Shown: piece by piece, positions 1-12,300 of the stretch
Position numbering within the stretch: position 1 is the stretch's first letter
How the letters are laid out: every line of letters begins with the position of its first letter
Source: Tubiluchus corallicola
Taxonomy: Eukaryota > Priapulida > Priapulimorpha > Priapulimorphida > Tubiluchidae
Length of the DNA stretch: 64,000 bases
Direction: 5' to 3'
Assembly: GCA_030141605.1 (NCBI GenBank)
Contig: JAQGDQ010000193.1
Span: forward strand, 1 to 64,000
Translations under genes and position numbers: made by a program
Notes under the pieces: model-generated
What the model was told of the DNA's origin: nothing
The model's database searches: none
Seen by the model: only the letters and a program-made list of their open reading frames with translations

Positions 1-135
1 TATCGAGAGTTAAATGTTTCTCGCACAGAAAGGTATTATTATTATTATTTCATATAATTGAAAAGTAGTAATTTGTTCCCATTGAATACGGTACATACAG
101 CAAAATAAACAATTACAACGAGACAACGCACTTAC

Positions 136-315
136 CCGATTCTTCAGGCATGACGCACATGTTCTCACATTCCTCTTTCGTCTCAAATCGGTTATCGTTA
201 CCCTCGCAGCCACCGTACCAGAAGCGCTCGCAGGCACCGACGCCCATGTCGTAGTACCATCTGATTGTGAAGTTCTTGCAGGGGCCATCATCCTTTGCCA
301 AATTACACAGCATAT
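136..315 (-). CDS. Ppn: Papilin exon: Kunitz-type inhibitor domain
   Basis: A complete Kunitz (BPTI-type) domain with all six cysteines: MLC, GPC, GAC, YGGC, EEC, NMC. The hallmark F-x-YGGC-x-x-N-x-x-x-F is present. The P1 residue after the second cysteine (GPC-K) is lysine, which in the family predicts inhibition of trypsin-like serine proteases. It enters in phase 1 (codon TAT for Tyr) and leaves in phase 1 at gtaag, so the gene continues left of the window; papilins usually carry several Kunitz domains. Confidence 0.95.
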
Positions 316-3300
316 CTGAAAAAGTGTGAGCATTAAAGCCTTCACGTTAAAATGTCAACAAGAAATACCTCACAGAAATTATCGTAACTTCTTTGTCAGC
401 AAAGATTACTATTTAACATCGTTAACATCATCTAGTCAAAAACAGACATTGATTTACTATGCGCTTTTGAATTTACATATTTTTCGAAGCTTTTCTACTG
501 TTTATGTAATCCTTCTTAATTCTGAACATTACCCAAATTTCCAACCAGCTAACAATTATTGTTTACCGCAATTTGCTTAGTGACAGTGACTAAAAGTGTC
601 TGTACGGTATTGTAAATGTCTGCTTTAAATATCGAACACATACTATCAATTAGTTATTCAAACATTTATTACTATTTTTTGCTAAAAAACTAAAAAGACA
701 GCAACAAAGTGCATTAACTTCGAAAAGCTATGTTACCAAATACAATGACATGAGAATGGTTCTACGTAGTACTGGAAGTAAAAGCAGAATCTTTTAAATA
801 AGTACGTTGGTAGCACTGCATTGCTTCTGCTGAGCGACTATGTCTAAGACGTGTTACTCTTCGAATATTTCACGGTTTCAGAAAACTAATTACTACCTTC
901 GATACTTTTTAGCCCATAAAAATTTTCACTTGGAAACTTACACTTTGGTGTGGTAGTTACGATACAACCTTCCTTATCTGGTCCTTCAGCCGCAGTTATT
1001 CCATCGTCGCAACAACCGTACAAGGAGTTGAGACAATCTTCAAGTGGGCAACCTTCGAAATCTGGCCCGGTGGCTGGCTGAACCCCATCTAGGCAACAGC
1101 CATACTGGGATTCCGCACACTCGGGTATACCAGTTGTTTCAATTATCTACAGCGAACAATCAAAGAAAAATTAGCTGCTCCTCTGTCAGTGCAAATATGT
1201 CACTAATTCTAGAAGCAAACCCCAGTAAACGCCATACCTTCTATATACATAACAAGAAATATAACAAGTATATTTCATATAACATAACAAGTATATAACA
1301 CATTCATATATATATGAACATGAACATATTCATACATATATATGAACATATTCATATAACATAACAAGTATTTACTTCTTGAGTACCCCACGGGTCATTT
1401 GCGGCTTGGCATCTTGTGCACATAATAATAAATACATTATTAAATACTTTGATGTACAATGCTGTAATGATCATTGTGGATATATTTAATAAATAAATAA
1501 ATAAATAGTTCAATCGGCATTATGTGCGTGTTATATAGATCATTAAGTATGTTTTACATAGTCCACAAGAGCACAAATTAGCAGCTAATGCGTTCACAAA
1601 CTTGAGAACTAACCAAGCTGGCACCAGCAGCACTAAGAAATTATTATGTCTTATTGTCTATTTGTAATTTGTTCAGAATTTTCTGAGAATGTCAGGCATT
1701 CGGTAAATTTGTAGGCATTGCTGAAATTTTACTACTATAAACAGCAGAAGGAAACTAATGCTTTTCAAAAACGTCTCTATAGTATAGAAAATTGTTAGAT
1801 ACAAAATAGCCTGACGAAATATCTAATGATGATCTGGTAAAAAAGAACCCTTGGAGTAAATAAAGACAAGTAAGAAGATTGCATTGAATTGGGTATGCAC
1901 TAAGACTACCACAAGAATCTCCTCTTCCTATGGCATTACGTAACACTCTTGAAACGACAAAAAACGAGAGGAGATCAGCTACTGACATAAATAGACATAC
2001 TGCAAATAGATTTAGCAAAATACAACTCTAGATTTGAGGAATGATGCATTGTGAGCAGTGGCTCAGCAGTGTTTGACTTCATTCAATTACACAATATTTC
2101 ATACAAAAACTACGTTATTTACTTAAGTTTAGTTTTAGTACGGTAAGGTATACGAGTATTTACAAATATATCCTATTTTGTAACCATAATTAAAATTAAA
2201 ACAGCCATACCACAGTAATAGTAGCATTTTCTTCTATCACAGTTGCATTAAGCATCGGCAAAATGGTGGTTACATTCATTTCCACTTCTGTGACATTCAA
2301 CGCTTCTTCCGTCACTTCGGTAACGTTTTCGGGCATTGCTGTTTCCGTAACGTTTTCGGGCATCGCTGTTTCAGTAACGTTTTCGGGCATCGCTGTTTCA
2401 GTAACATTTTCTAGCGCAACGGTCACCTCTGGTGGCATTGTTACATTGAATTCTTCTGTTGACATAACCATGGTAACATTCACTGTCTCAGCAGTGACTG
2501 GAATTTCTGTTAAAACACTCACAAGATTAGTAAAAATCAGTAAAACAATAAGACACAGCCTAATAAGTGTCTACTAAATATCAGTAAAACAATAAGACAC
2601 AGCCTAATAAGTGTCATTCATCCAATTATCCATCCGTACTTATCAATCGTGTGGTTGATATTATTTAAGTAAATTATGTTACATCAACTAATCGCTCCAC
2701 CATAAGCGATTATAATAAAAATTTTGCTTTTAGTTTGCATATTTAGGCAAACATCAATATCATCTTAAGGTAAAGCTGCCCTCCATTAGACTACTACTAC
2801 CACTACCACTACTATTACCACCACAACTACCACTACCACTACCACTACCACTATTACTACTATACAGTACTGTCCACATTACTACCGACACATTAACTTC
2901 TACATAAGAGTCATTTGGAAATACAGAAGAATCCGCTTAATAAATCCGTCTTAGAGTGAAGCTAAAAAACTTTATTGAGCGTCTGGAGTTACAAACAGAA
3001 GAGACCTATAAAGTAGCATTTTCTACGTTAACACAGTATGTGTTGTTTATTTAAAAAGTCAAGATATATACTTAACACACAGTAAACTGTTTGCGTAACT
3101 CACATAAAGTATGTATTGTTTATCTATGATGCCATTACCCTTTATATGTAGGCTATGTGATAAACTGCTTGTTAAGTAAAAAAAATTGCAATACATGTAA
3201 TATCAGCGACAATTCAGCATTCGTCACCGTTTCATTAACGTTCTCACGTGCACAACTGTTTATCAGTTAGAATCGGCACTGTAGTCTAACTTATTACGTA

Positions 3301-6300
3301 TGCAAAATGAGTGTGTATACCATTATGTAGCATGCAATTGAGTTTTAAACCGAACGATATTCAAAGTGGGTTATTTTAGTAGGAATGTTTTTTTTTGATA
3401 ATCAGAATGAAAGATGCTGCTTGCATGAGTTCGGTGAAATATCGAAATTTCTGAATAGTCACCGTGATGCAGTGTTTCCAGCGAGTGTCGTATTCCAACG
3501 GCTGATACAGTAATTTCATTGATGTCGTCACCTCGATCTCATAAAATTGTAAAAAGTGCTTAGAACAATGAAGCTGATCTAGCTCAAGTTAAAACACAGG
3601 CCAATCGTAAAATCTTATGTCACAATTTTGTGTCTTCACAGAGCGCAAATGGATTTATAAACCCAAGTTTGGATTTAACAAACGGCAGATTTTACTAGGA
3701 TAATGTATTATACAGTTACCCAAGTTTGGATTTAACAAACGGCAGATTTTACTAGAATAATGTATTATACAGTTCCGTTCTAGGAATAGTGGCTACAATA
3801 GGTGGCTGGACTTATTATCCATGGATCTATTAAGCGGATGCTACTATAATATAAAAACCGGTTTTAAATATTTGTGGCGATAAAGAAGAAAACTACTCTT
3901 CATACAATAAATGTGCTTCTATATAAATAAGTGTGCAAAATAAAATTGCATTAAGTTGTGCGTTTAGTCATTTCAGACACTGTGTACAATTAACCTTAGA
4001 AACAGGTGTGTGACAATTATTACAACTAACCTTCTTCGCAGCCCTCACCCTCAGGGCCGGTGGCAGCCGTAACATTATCAGGACAGCAACCGAACTCTGT
4101 GTCATCACAGTCAGGAAGAGGTTCGATGGACGAAATGACAGGAATGCACAATTCTCCGCTAGCGCTGCCTAAACCGGATGCGGAGCCCTCGGCAGAGCCT
4201 TCCACAGTTATGCACTCGGTAAACCCTGTAACTATGGCAACAATTTTGTTTAAACGTCTCAAACAAGGTTACAAACCCTGGCAAAAAAATAAGAACTTAA
4301 AACCTAGCGAATTGTGGCTACAAAAACAGATTTATCAAAATGGCTATGTTAGCGTTATGAAGTTAATATGACACAATAATAATGAGGATATACTACAAGT
4401 ACAATACAAATGATATTTTCCATATTTATGTAGCTGGGTTAAAAAATAAAAGAAGTACTTCATTCTAACATTTGATATCGATTCACGCATAAATGTAAAC
4501 ATACAGATATACCATAAAGGTACATAGATATAACATAAGTCACGTACAGTTTCAAAGATAACATGTAATATTTCACATACTGTTTTGAAAAACAACGGAC
4601 AAACTGAGACAACGATACTCAAGACTCACCATCAGTCATGACTTCACAGCCCTCATAGTCGGGACCAGAACAGGCTCTGATGCCATCTGGGCAACAACCG
4701 AACTCCGTGTCCTCACACGGTGCAACGGTGAGGAATTCGCAACCTTCTCCATCAAAGCCATCTGCTGGTGTAAGGCCATCTGGGCAGCATCCAAATTCAG
4801 TAGCATTGCACGGGGCGATCGTGGTGAAGACTTCACAACCTTCTCCGTTGGGCCCGCTGGCTGATGACTCTCCATCTGGGCAACACCCGAATTCACTCTC
4901 GTTACAAGCTATGATGGTAACTGTTGATTCAACCAAACCTTCGGGAACAGTATCCCCAGAAACTTTTTCAGCTGGTGAAGTAACGTTCGCTTCCTCGCTG
5001 ATCAAAGTCACATTATCAGCCTCCTCGGTGACATTCAACAAAGACGTGACCGTTGCATTCACGTCCAAGACTTCTTCTGTAACATTCAATTCCGACTCGG
5101 TCACATTTATTGGCAATTCAGTGACATTCAACGAAACTTCAGTCATGTTTATGTCAGGCTCTGTAACATTTAAGTCTAAGACAGTAACATTAACAATCTC
5201 TTCAGTAACGTTTAGAGATGGTTCGGTCACGTTTGGTGCAGACACTTCCGTCACATTCAAGTCAGCTTCTGTTACATTCAATACTGGTTCAGTTACATTA
5301 ACGTCAAGCTCAGTAACATTCAGTACTGAAACAGTCACATTTGTGTCCAAATCAGTAACATTTGCTATTTCAGTGACATTCACAGCTACTTCAGTAACAT
5401 TCAGTTCTGGTTCAGTGACATTTGAAATCGATTCGGTTACGTTCAGAGCGTCTTCAGTTACATTCAAAACAGACTCAGTAACATTCAATACTGACTCTGT
5501 TACATTCAAAACAGATTCAGTAACATTCAATACTGACTCTGTTACATTTGATTCGATTTCGGTAACATTTAAATCTGATTCAGTCATGTTTGCAACTGAC
5601 TCGGTGACATTCACAGCCGATTCAGTTACATTTGCTTCCGATTCAGTAACATTCATAGCCAAGTCTGTTACGTTTGTTTCTGCTAACTCGGTGACATTAA
5701 CGCTAGGCTCAGTCACGTTTAGTTCTGCATCGGTTACATTCAGTATGGATTCTGTTACATTCAAGTCTGTTTCTGTAACATTCGCTTCTGCCACTGTTGC
5801 GTTTAGTTGTGTTTCAGTCATATTAACTACAGATTCCGTCACATTCAAATCAGTTTCTGTCACGTTCAAGTCCGCCTCTGTCACATTTAGGTCTGCCTCA
5901 GTCACGTTCAGATCCGCTTCTGTTACATTTAATACTGCTTCAGTCACGTTTAATGCAGAGTCGGTAACATTTGAATCAAATTTTGTGACATCTATCGATG
6001 ATTCGGTCACATTTAGAGCCTCATCTGCTAATTCTGTTATGTTCGCTAATTCAACGGTTGCATTTGGTGCAAGTGCAGTAACATTCAGTGCCTCTTCAGT
6101 AACATGCAGTGCAGTAACATTCGATGCTTCCACTGTAGCATCAGGTGCTTCTTCGGTTGCATTAACAGAATGTTCGGTTGCATTAACAGAAGGTTCGGTT
6201 GCATTAACAGAAGGTTCCGTTGCATTCAGTGCAGACTCTACAACAAATAAATAACTGGCATGCAGGAGCTAAACACACACATACATAACATGCTAACGTG

Positions 6301-9300
6301 AAAGTTAAAAAATGTGCCAAAATAATGTATAGCGACATGCATAAAGACATATAACAGACACGTAAAATAGTTCACACATGCTTTTACAAAATGCCGAAAA
6401 TTATTAGCATGTACAGCAACCATCTCTTCCTGAAAGGATTTTTTTATTTTTTATGAATTAAATGAATTTGTTAATCTACAATCTACTTTATTCAAGAGTA
6501 ATGTGTAACAACATTCAAACCAATGCAAAATGACTCCTGTCAGCCATTTGGAAATGTTCAAAACCAGTTAAAACATGGTGCATCAACAATTATTACAAAC
6601 ATCATTCTATGACCAAAAAAACAGGCAAGAGACCAGCTGTGATCAACTGTTAAGATATGATGACCTCAAAAAACAAAATGTGCAAATATTAAAAGCAAGA
6701 TGCTTATTTATAAAGACTCAAGGACAAAAATAAATAAAGGACGAATTATTTGAATCTTAGCTGCTATTTAAATACCTTGTCACTTCCGCCATTTTTTTTA
6801 CAAAATTAGAAAAGTAGCTTTGTGCAACGATAAAAGGATTTTTACAACTAATGCCCATCTGTCATCCAAAAATGGTGCAACTGTTACAAGAAAATATCAA
6901 CAGGCCAAATATAAAAAAGTGCTTTATCTCGAATATTGAAAATTTTTGGAAAGTGGCAGCACAATTATTCTTGTTACTAGAAAGTACTACACCTGCTACT
7001 TATGCTCAGTCTCAAGCTATGAAAAAACATGCACCAATATTTTAACTCATAAAACTTGCAAAAGTGAGTTGCTACATCACTCACAAAAACAAATTGTACA
7101 GATTTCATTCCTTACCTTCTTCTGTCATGTTTTTCATGTCCATAGATTCGGTCGTCATGTCCATTGCTGACACCGTTACCGTCTCCTTCACTTGTTCCTC
7201 TGCCTTACCAACAGTACCTTTGACGATGTATTCTTCCGTCATATTTAAAACGGGCACCTCTGTAGCGTTGACCTCCACAGCCTCCTCCGTTACTTGCGTG
7301 GCGACCACTTCTACGCCTGCCTCAATCTCAATGCCACCAGGCGTTGCCGTATCCGTTATATTTTCAGCCATACCTGTGACATTTTCAGCCATATCTGTGA
7401 CATTTTCAGCCATATCTGTGACATTTTCAGCCATATCTGTGACATTTTCAGCAAAAGCAGTGTAGTTTTCCATGACATCTGTAACAGTGACCATTGTGTA
7501 GTTATCCATGGACTCAGTTACATTCACTAACGCTTCTGTGTAGTTGTCCATTATTTCAGTAACAGTGTCCATTTCTGCTGTGACATTTTCCATCATGGTA
7601 GTGACGTCCACCATGGATGTAACATTTTCCAACACAATTGTGACATTTTCTTCCACAATTGTAATGTTCTGGGGTATTAGTCCATCCGCCATTGTAGCAT
7701 TTAATACAGTTTCCGTGGTAACATTATCGCATCCCTCAAACTCAGGTCCTGAAGCTACGGTTACTTCATCGGGGCAACAGCCATAGGCAGTGTCTTCACA
7801 ACCTTCAATCGTTGGACAGCCTTCCATTGCTTCGCCCTAGATAAACAAATCAAGAAGATATAATCATGGAGAGAAAAGTAAGCAGGGATAACCTGCTTTG
7901 CTTTCTATTCTAACTTAATTTCAATATGATTGAGACATTTTCTATAAGCATGTACAAACGGATTAATTAAAAGACTAGAATTCTTTCTCGCTTTGGATTC
8001 AAGCCAAGATCCTCTGCACCCTAAGCAGCTATGCTAATCATTACACATAGACAAACTTCAATTCCTTAAACACGAGGGCCTTTAACACAAAGACTGTGTG
8101 GGTACACCCCCCTTACAGGCTTCCCTTATATCCCTTGCAGGTCTTTCTCTTATCCCACAAAGGATATTTGCAATTTTTATATTTTTGCAATAGTGTTACA
8201 GTTGTTAATTTTTAAATTTCGGGTTTTTATTTTCCATTCCTTTAGAACGTTACCTGCAAAGAAAAATTGATTAAATTATCTTTTTAAGTAATAATACTGT
8301 AAATACTTAACTGTTTCAACTGCAACAAGTCTTCTAGAACTCAAAAACTGTCTTAAAGTGCTATTAGATGCAATCATAATGTTCTCAAATGCAGTAAAAT
8401 AAGTCCCAACACACCACTGAGGGAGCTTACAGCGCTATGCCGACCTCACAGCTGTTTGTCGGGCCTTGGGTAAACCCCTTATAACAAGTCATTATTTCGT
8501 AAAAAAGACAGTATTAAACACACAAAAATTAGAAGCAAGTTACTCATCATAATAAAATGCCGCACGTAATGGCATACAAACACACAAACAAGCAAAGAAA
8601 CAAACCTTTGCTGGAGTAACTCCATCAGCACAACATCCGTAGGCGGTTTCATTACACTTTTTAACAATAGGACATCCTTTCTTGAATGGTCCCTTTGCAG
8701 GTGTCATTTTGTCGGCACAACAACCAAACCTGAAATTTAAAACAAGTCAAATACAAATGGTTTGGTTTTTTATATAAATATCAACAAAGAAAAAACTACA
8801 TGGTATAAAAACTTTACAAGAGGTGTAGCAAGAAACGAACAGACAGATTTCAAATAAAATAAAAAGTTAAACTAAAGAGGTAAAAGCCTTACTCTGTTTC
8901 ATTACAGTGAATGCCGATTGTTTCATTTTTCGGACAGTTTTTCCTGTTCTTACCGGCAATGGTCAAACCATCTGCACAGCAACCATATTTAGATTTCTGA
9001 CAAGGAGTCATGATTCCATCGGGCTCTAAAAATATGACAAAACTTACTGAAAAAAATTGGCATATAAAGGTAGAAATACAAGACATTTTGCTCTTTTGTT
9101 GTTAAAAGGATGTTGGTTAAGAGCTGTTGTTCTAATTTTTACTATAATAGCAAAAATACGGTGCTTGTGCTTTAAACTCTATCTGGGGAGCTTATAATGC
9201 AAAACGAAAACTTTTTAAATCAAGGTATGACTGTAATGCATATGGCATGTGTACGAATCTTTGACTATCGCGTTTGATCCACTCACGTAGAAAATTGGCA

Positions 9301-12300
9301 TGTAGCCTTAGAAATACAGCTACCGTATTCTCAAATAACACCAGTTATTAATATAGTGAATTCTGTTGTACTATATAAATCAGATATGTTCAAAATGTGA
9401 AATAAGCTTTTAACTTCAAGTCTGCAATTCATTTAAGTTTTTAGTGCCACTTTAGTGAAGTTGTAATCATTTTTATGTCAATTTTATCTTCGGTTTATCT
9501 GTAATTATGTAAATATTTGTATATCGGTCATTTTTGCCCGAAATAAAAGGTATAATAAAGCGTAGTATACAATATCATAATCTTCAACCAAGTTTAACCG
9601 AAATGCACATCTATTTAACAGTTCCTATTCTGTGAGCTGTGACTGTTGCAAATCGAAGAATCCATCCACGTGACAGATAGGATATTATACAGGTATTTAA
9701 TGTTAGTGACTAAAGTTAAACAACACTGGACTTAGTTAGTAAATGGTTGGTATGCCAGAAAAATCGCATTTGGGCCATTTCATCTGTCATAGATTCCTTG
9801 ACTATTTATCTTGCTGAGAGAAGATGCACGTGTATCCAACTGTGTTTACGAGATTTCTGTTGATTCACTTTCTTAGAAGATAAATCTTGATAACGAGTTC
9901 GATTCCGAATGGGCCAAATTGATTATCGGTTTGTAGTATGTCAAAATGTACAGTCAGATCATACAAACCTTCACCACATGCATGTTGGTTACAAGACTCA
10001 TTGTCAATTGGTTTATCATTCATATCACACTCTGAATTGTTCACTTTCTCATTGTTGCTGAAGCACATGACTTCACGACTGCGAGTGCCACCTGCACACT
10101 CCTTGGAACACTAAAAAATGAAATTCAAAAGTCTGAAATTGCAGACCACAATCAAAAATGCAAAAAATGGCCATACACAATGTAACATAAAAATTTGTGT
10201 AGAATAAAAAAATGTGTCAAAGGAACAAACATTTATTTCAAAAAAGTTTTTTTTGTTTGCTTTAATGTTTAAAACATGCTGTCCACACACTAACTGAAGA
10301 CTTAATTCCACAAAAAGTTTAAACAGAAAAAACTCAAAATGCTGGTTTAATTTTTAAAATACAATTGTATTCAAGAGCTTGTTTGGAAATGCCAGAAAGG
10401 GGGTCCTGTTGGTGAGTGACACATGTGCGAGGATTAACCTACTCCATACCTTACCCCCATATCTATTCTACAACTACATGTATTAATGGATGCGAAATGC
10501 CTGCAATTAGAGGCCCAAAATTGTTGTACATATGTTATACACCAACATTTGTAATGTATGCATACATCACTGTATTCATAAATTGGTAGTGATAAAAATT
10601 TGTCATTATTATTACTGTTATAGTTTACCTGTGTAGTTTGACGAATTTTTCATAAAATTCAGTCTCACTTGAATAAACAAAATAGAGAGACCTACATGTT
10701 TGCATAACAGTATTATTGCATAACAACAAAGACTATGGAAATGCAAAAGTGCAATAAATATTACATACCTCCGTCCACGGAGCTGTTAGCCACATATTAG
10801 TACACGCAGCATTCGTGCAGGACCGCTGGTCAATGGGCCTTGTTTCGTTGTTGCACTCGTTTTCCGACAAAATGTTTAAACAAGATTCAGGTGATACGCC
10901 CAGGCACAGCACAACACGCGATTGTATCCCAGATCCACACGATGATGAACACTGCAGTGACAAAAAACGTAAGTAAAATGTATTCAAGAACTTACAGCAA
11001 TAACAATAATGTAACGTGCGTGTCTTCACAATACAGAAATTAATTACAAAAATACATGAAAAATATACTGCAAATTAATATTAGAAACCTTTTTCAGTTA
11101 TTTCCCTGTACAAAATAATTTCGTTTAAAACATAGTCCAAGAATAACACCTCAAGAAACTCGTTACCTATTTGCAAAGTGGTCCTGATTATTATTACCTG
11201 CACGTTACTTTGATAAACACGCAGTTTGATCGAAGAACCAGCGATACCATTTTTCAAGTCTTTGGTATGACTCAGTCGAGAGTTGAACTCATGACTTCGC
11301 GGGTGGCAAACGAGCATGCTACCACAGAGCTACGCCACCAGACACAACAAGTAGGCATTGTGAGCGCCAAGAACAAGACGAATTTTAATCATACAAGCAT
11401 CACAACAGATCAACAAAATCATTCTTAGTTTCTTCCCCAATTATCTGAAAGACGTTTTTGCCTAAACAAAATTCAAAATTTCCCTAAACTATATGCTGAA
11501 AGAATAGTTTTTAGTTTCAATTTTTCCGGATCGTAAATCCGAGCCGCAAATTTACCAAGTTTCTCTTTGAGCCATGCCCAATAAGTAAACTAATTTTTGT
11601 ATAATCCTACAGACACACAAACAAACAGCATTGAAAACATAACTCTTTGGGGGAGGTAACAATCTTAAACACAAAAATGACATGCTTACCGGGCTCCATT
11701 CTGAAGCATACCATGTGATCTCACAGGAGACTTCCATGGTGCATGGCCTAGTCGAGTTGGGTTTTCTGAATTCCTCGCACTTGCTGTCACTATAGATGAC
11801 TCCATTCTTACTGGCACAAAATACATGCCGAGTTTCCAGGCTTTCTCCACAATTATCACACTAACAAAAGAAGCTTATTAATGATTTTAAAATTTTATAA
11901 AAGAAACTCAGAATTGATCCGTTCTTTTAAGAAATGAGTTTTCTCAGATTAAGACAACTCTCTCCTTGCCTTCACGTTGTCTCACACTTTCCATTCTTTA
12001 CCAACCCCTTTTTTCAAATCATCACCTACGTTCATGTATTACGAAGCAATCTTCTGGCACAAACATAGCAGTGATGGTTGCTTCTACTATACTAACTGCT
12101 AAGTGCCTTTCTGTATGATGTACGATAATTTAAATTTAAATTTGATTACAACAGCATGGCAAAGGTTCAAAAAAGATAAACATTGATGGCAAACAAGCGC
12201 ATGTCAACACTATCTCATCTTTCAAATGAATACTGATTATTACACTAAAGATGCTACAGTTTTAAATTTTGCTGGATATCGAGACCAAATTATGAACACG

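Noticed and set aside
2263-2577. Plus-strand ORF with VTFSGIAVS repeats
   Set aside because: Antisense shadow of the papilin exon 2211-2506.
4680-6254. 524-codon plus-strand ORF (SVTF/SVTFK repeats)
   Set aside because: It is the reverse strand of the N-V-T repeat exon. The repeat leaves the antisense frame open. The minus frame joins in phase with its neighbours and carries the cysteine modules; the plus frame does neither.
7064-7465. Plus-strand ORF with VTFSAIS repeats
   Set aside because: Antisense shadow of the papilin exon 7116-7836.
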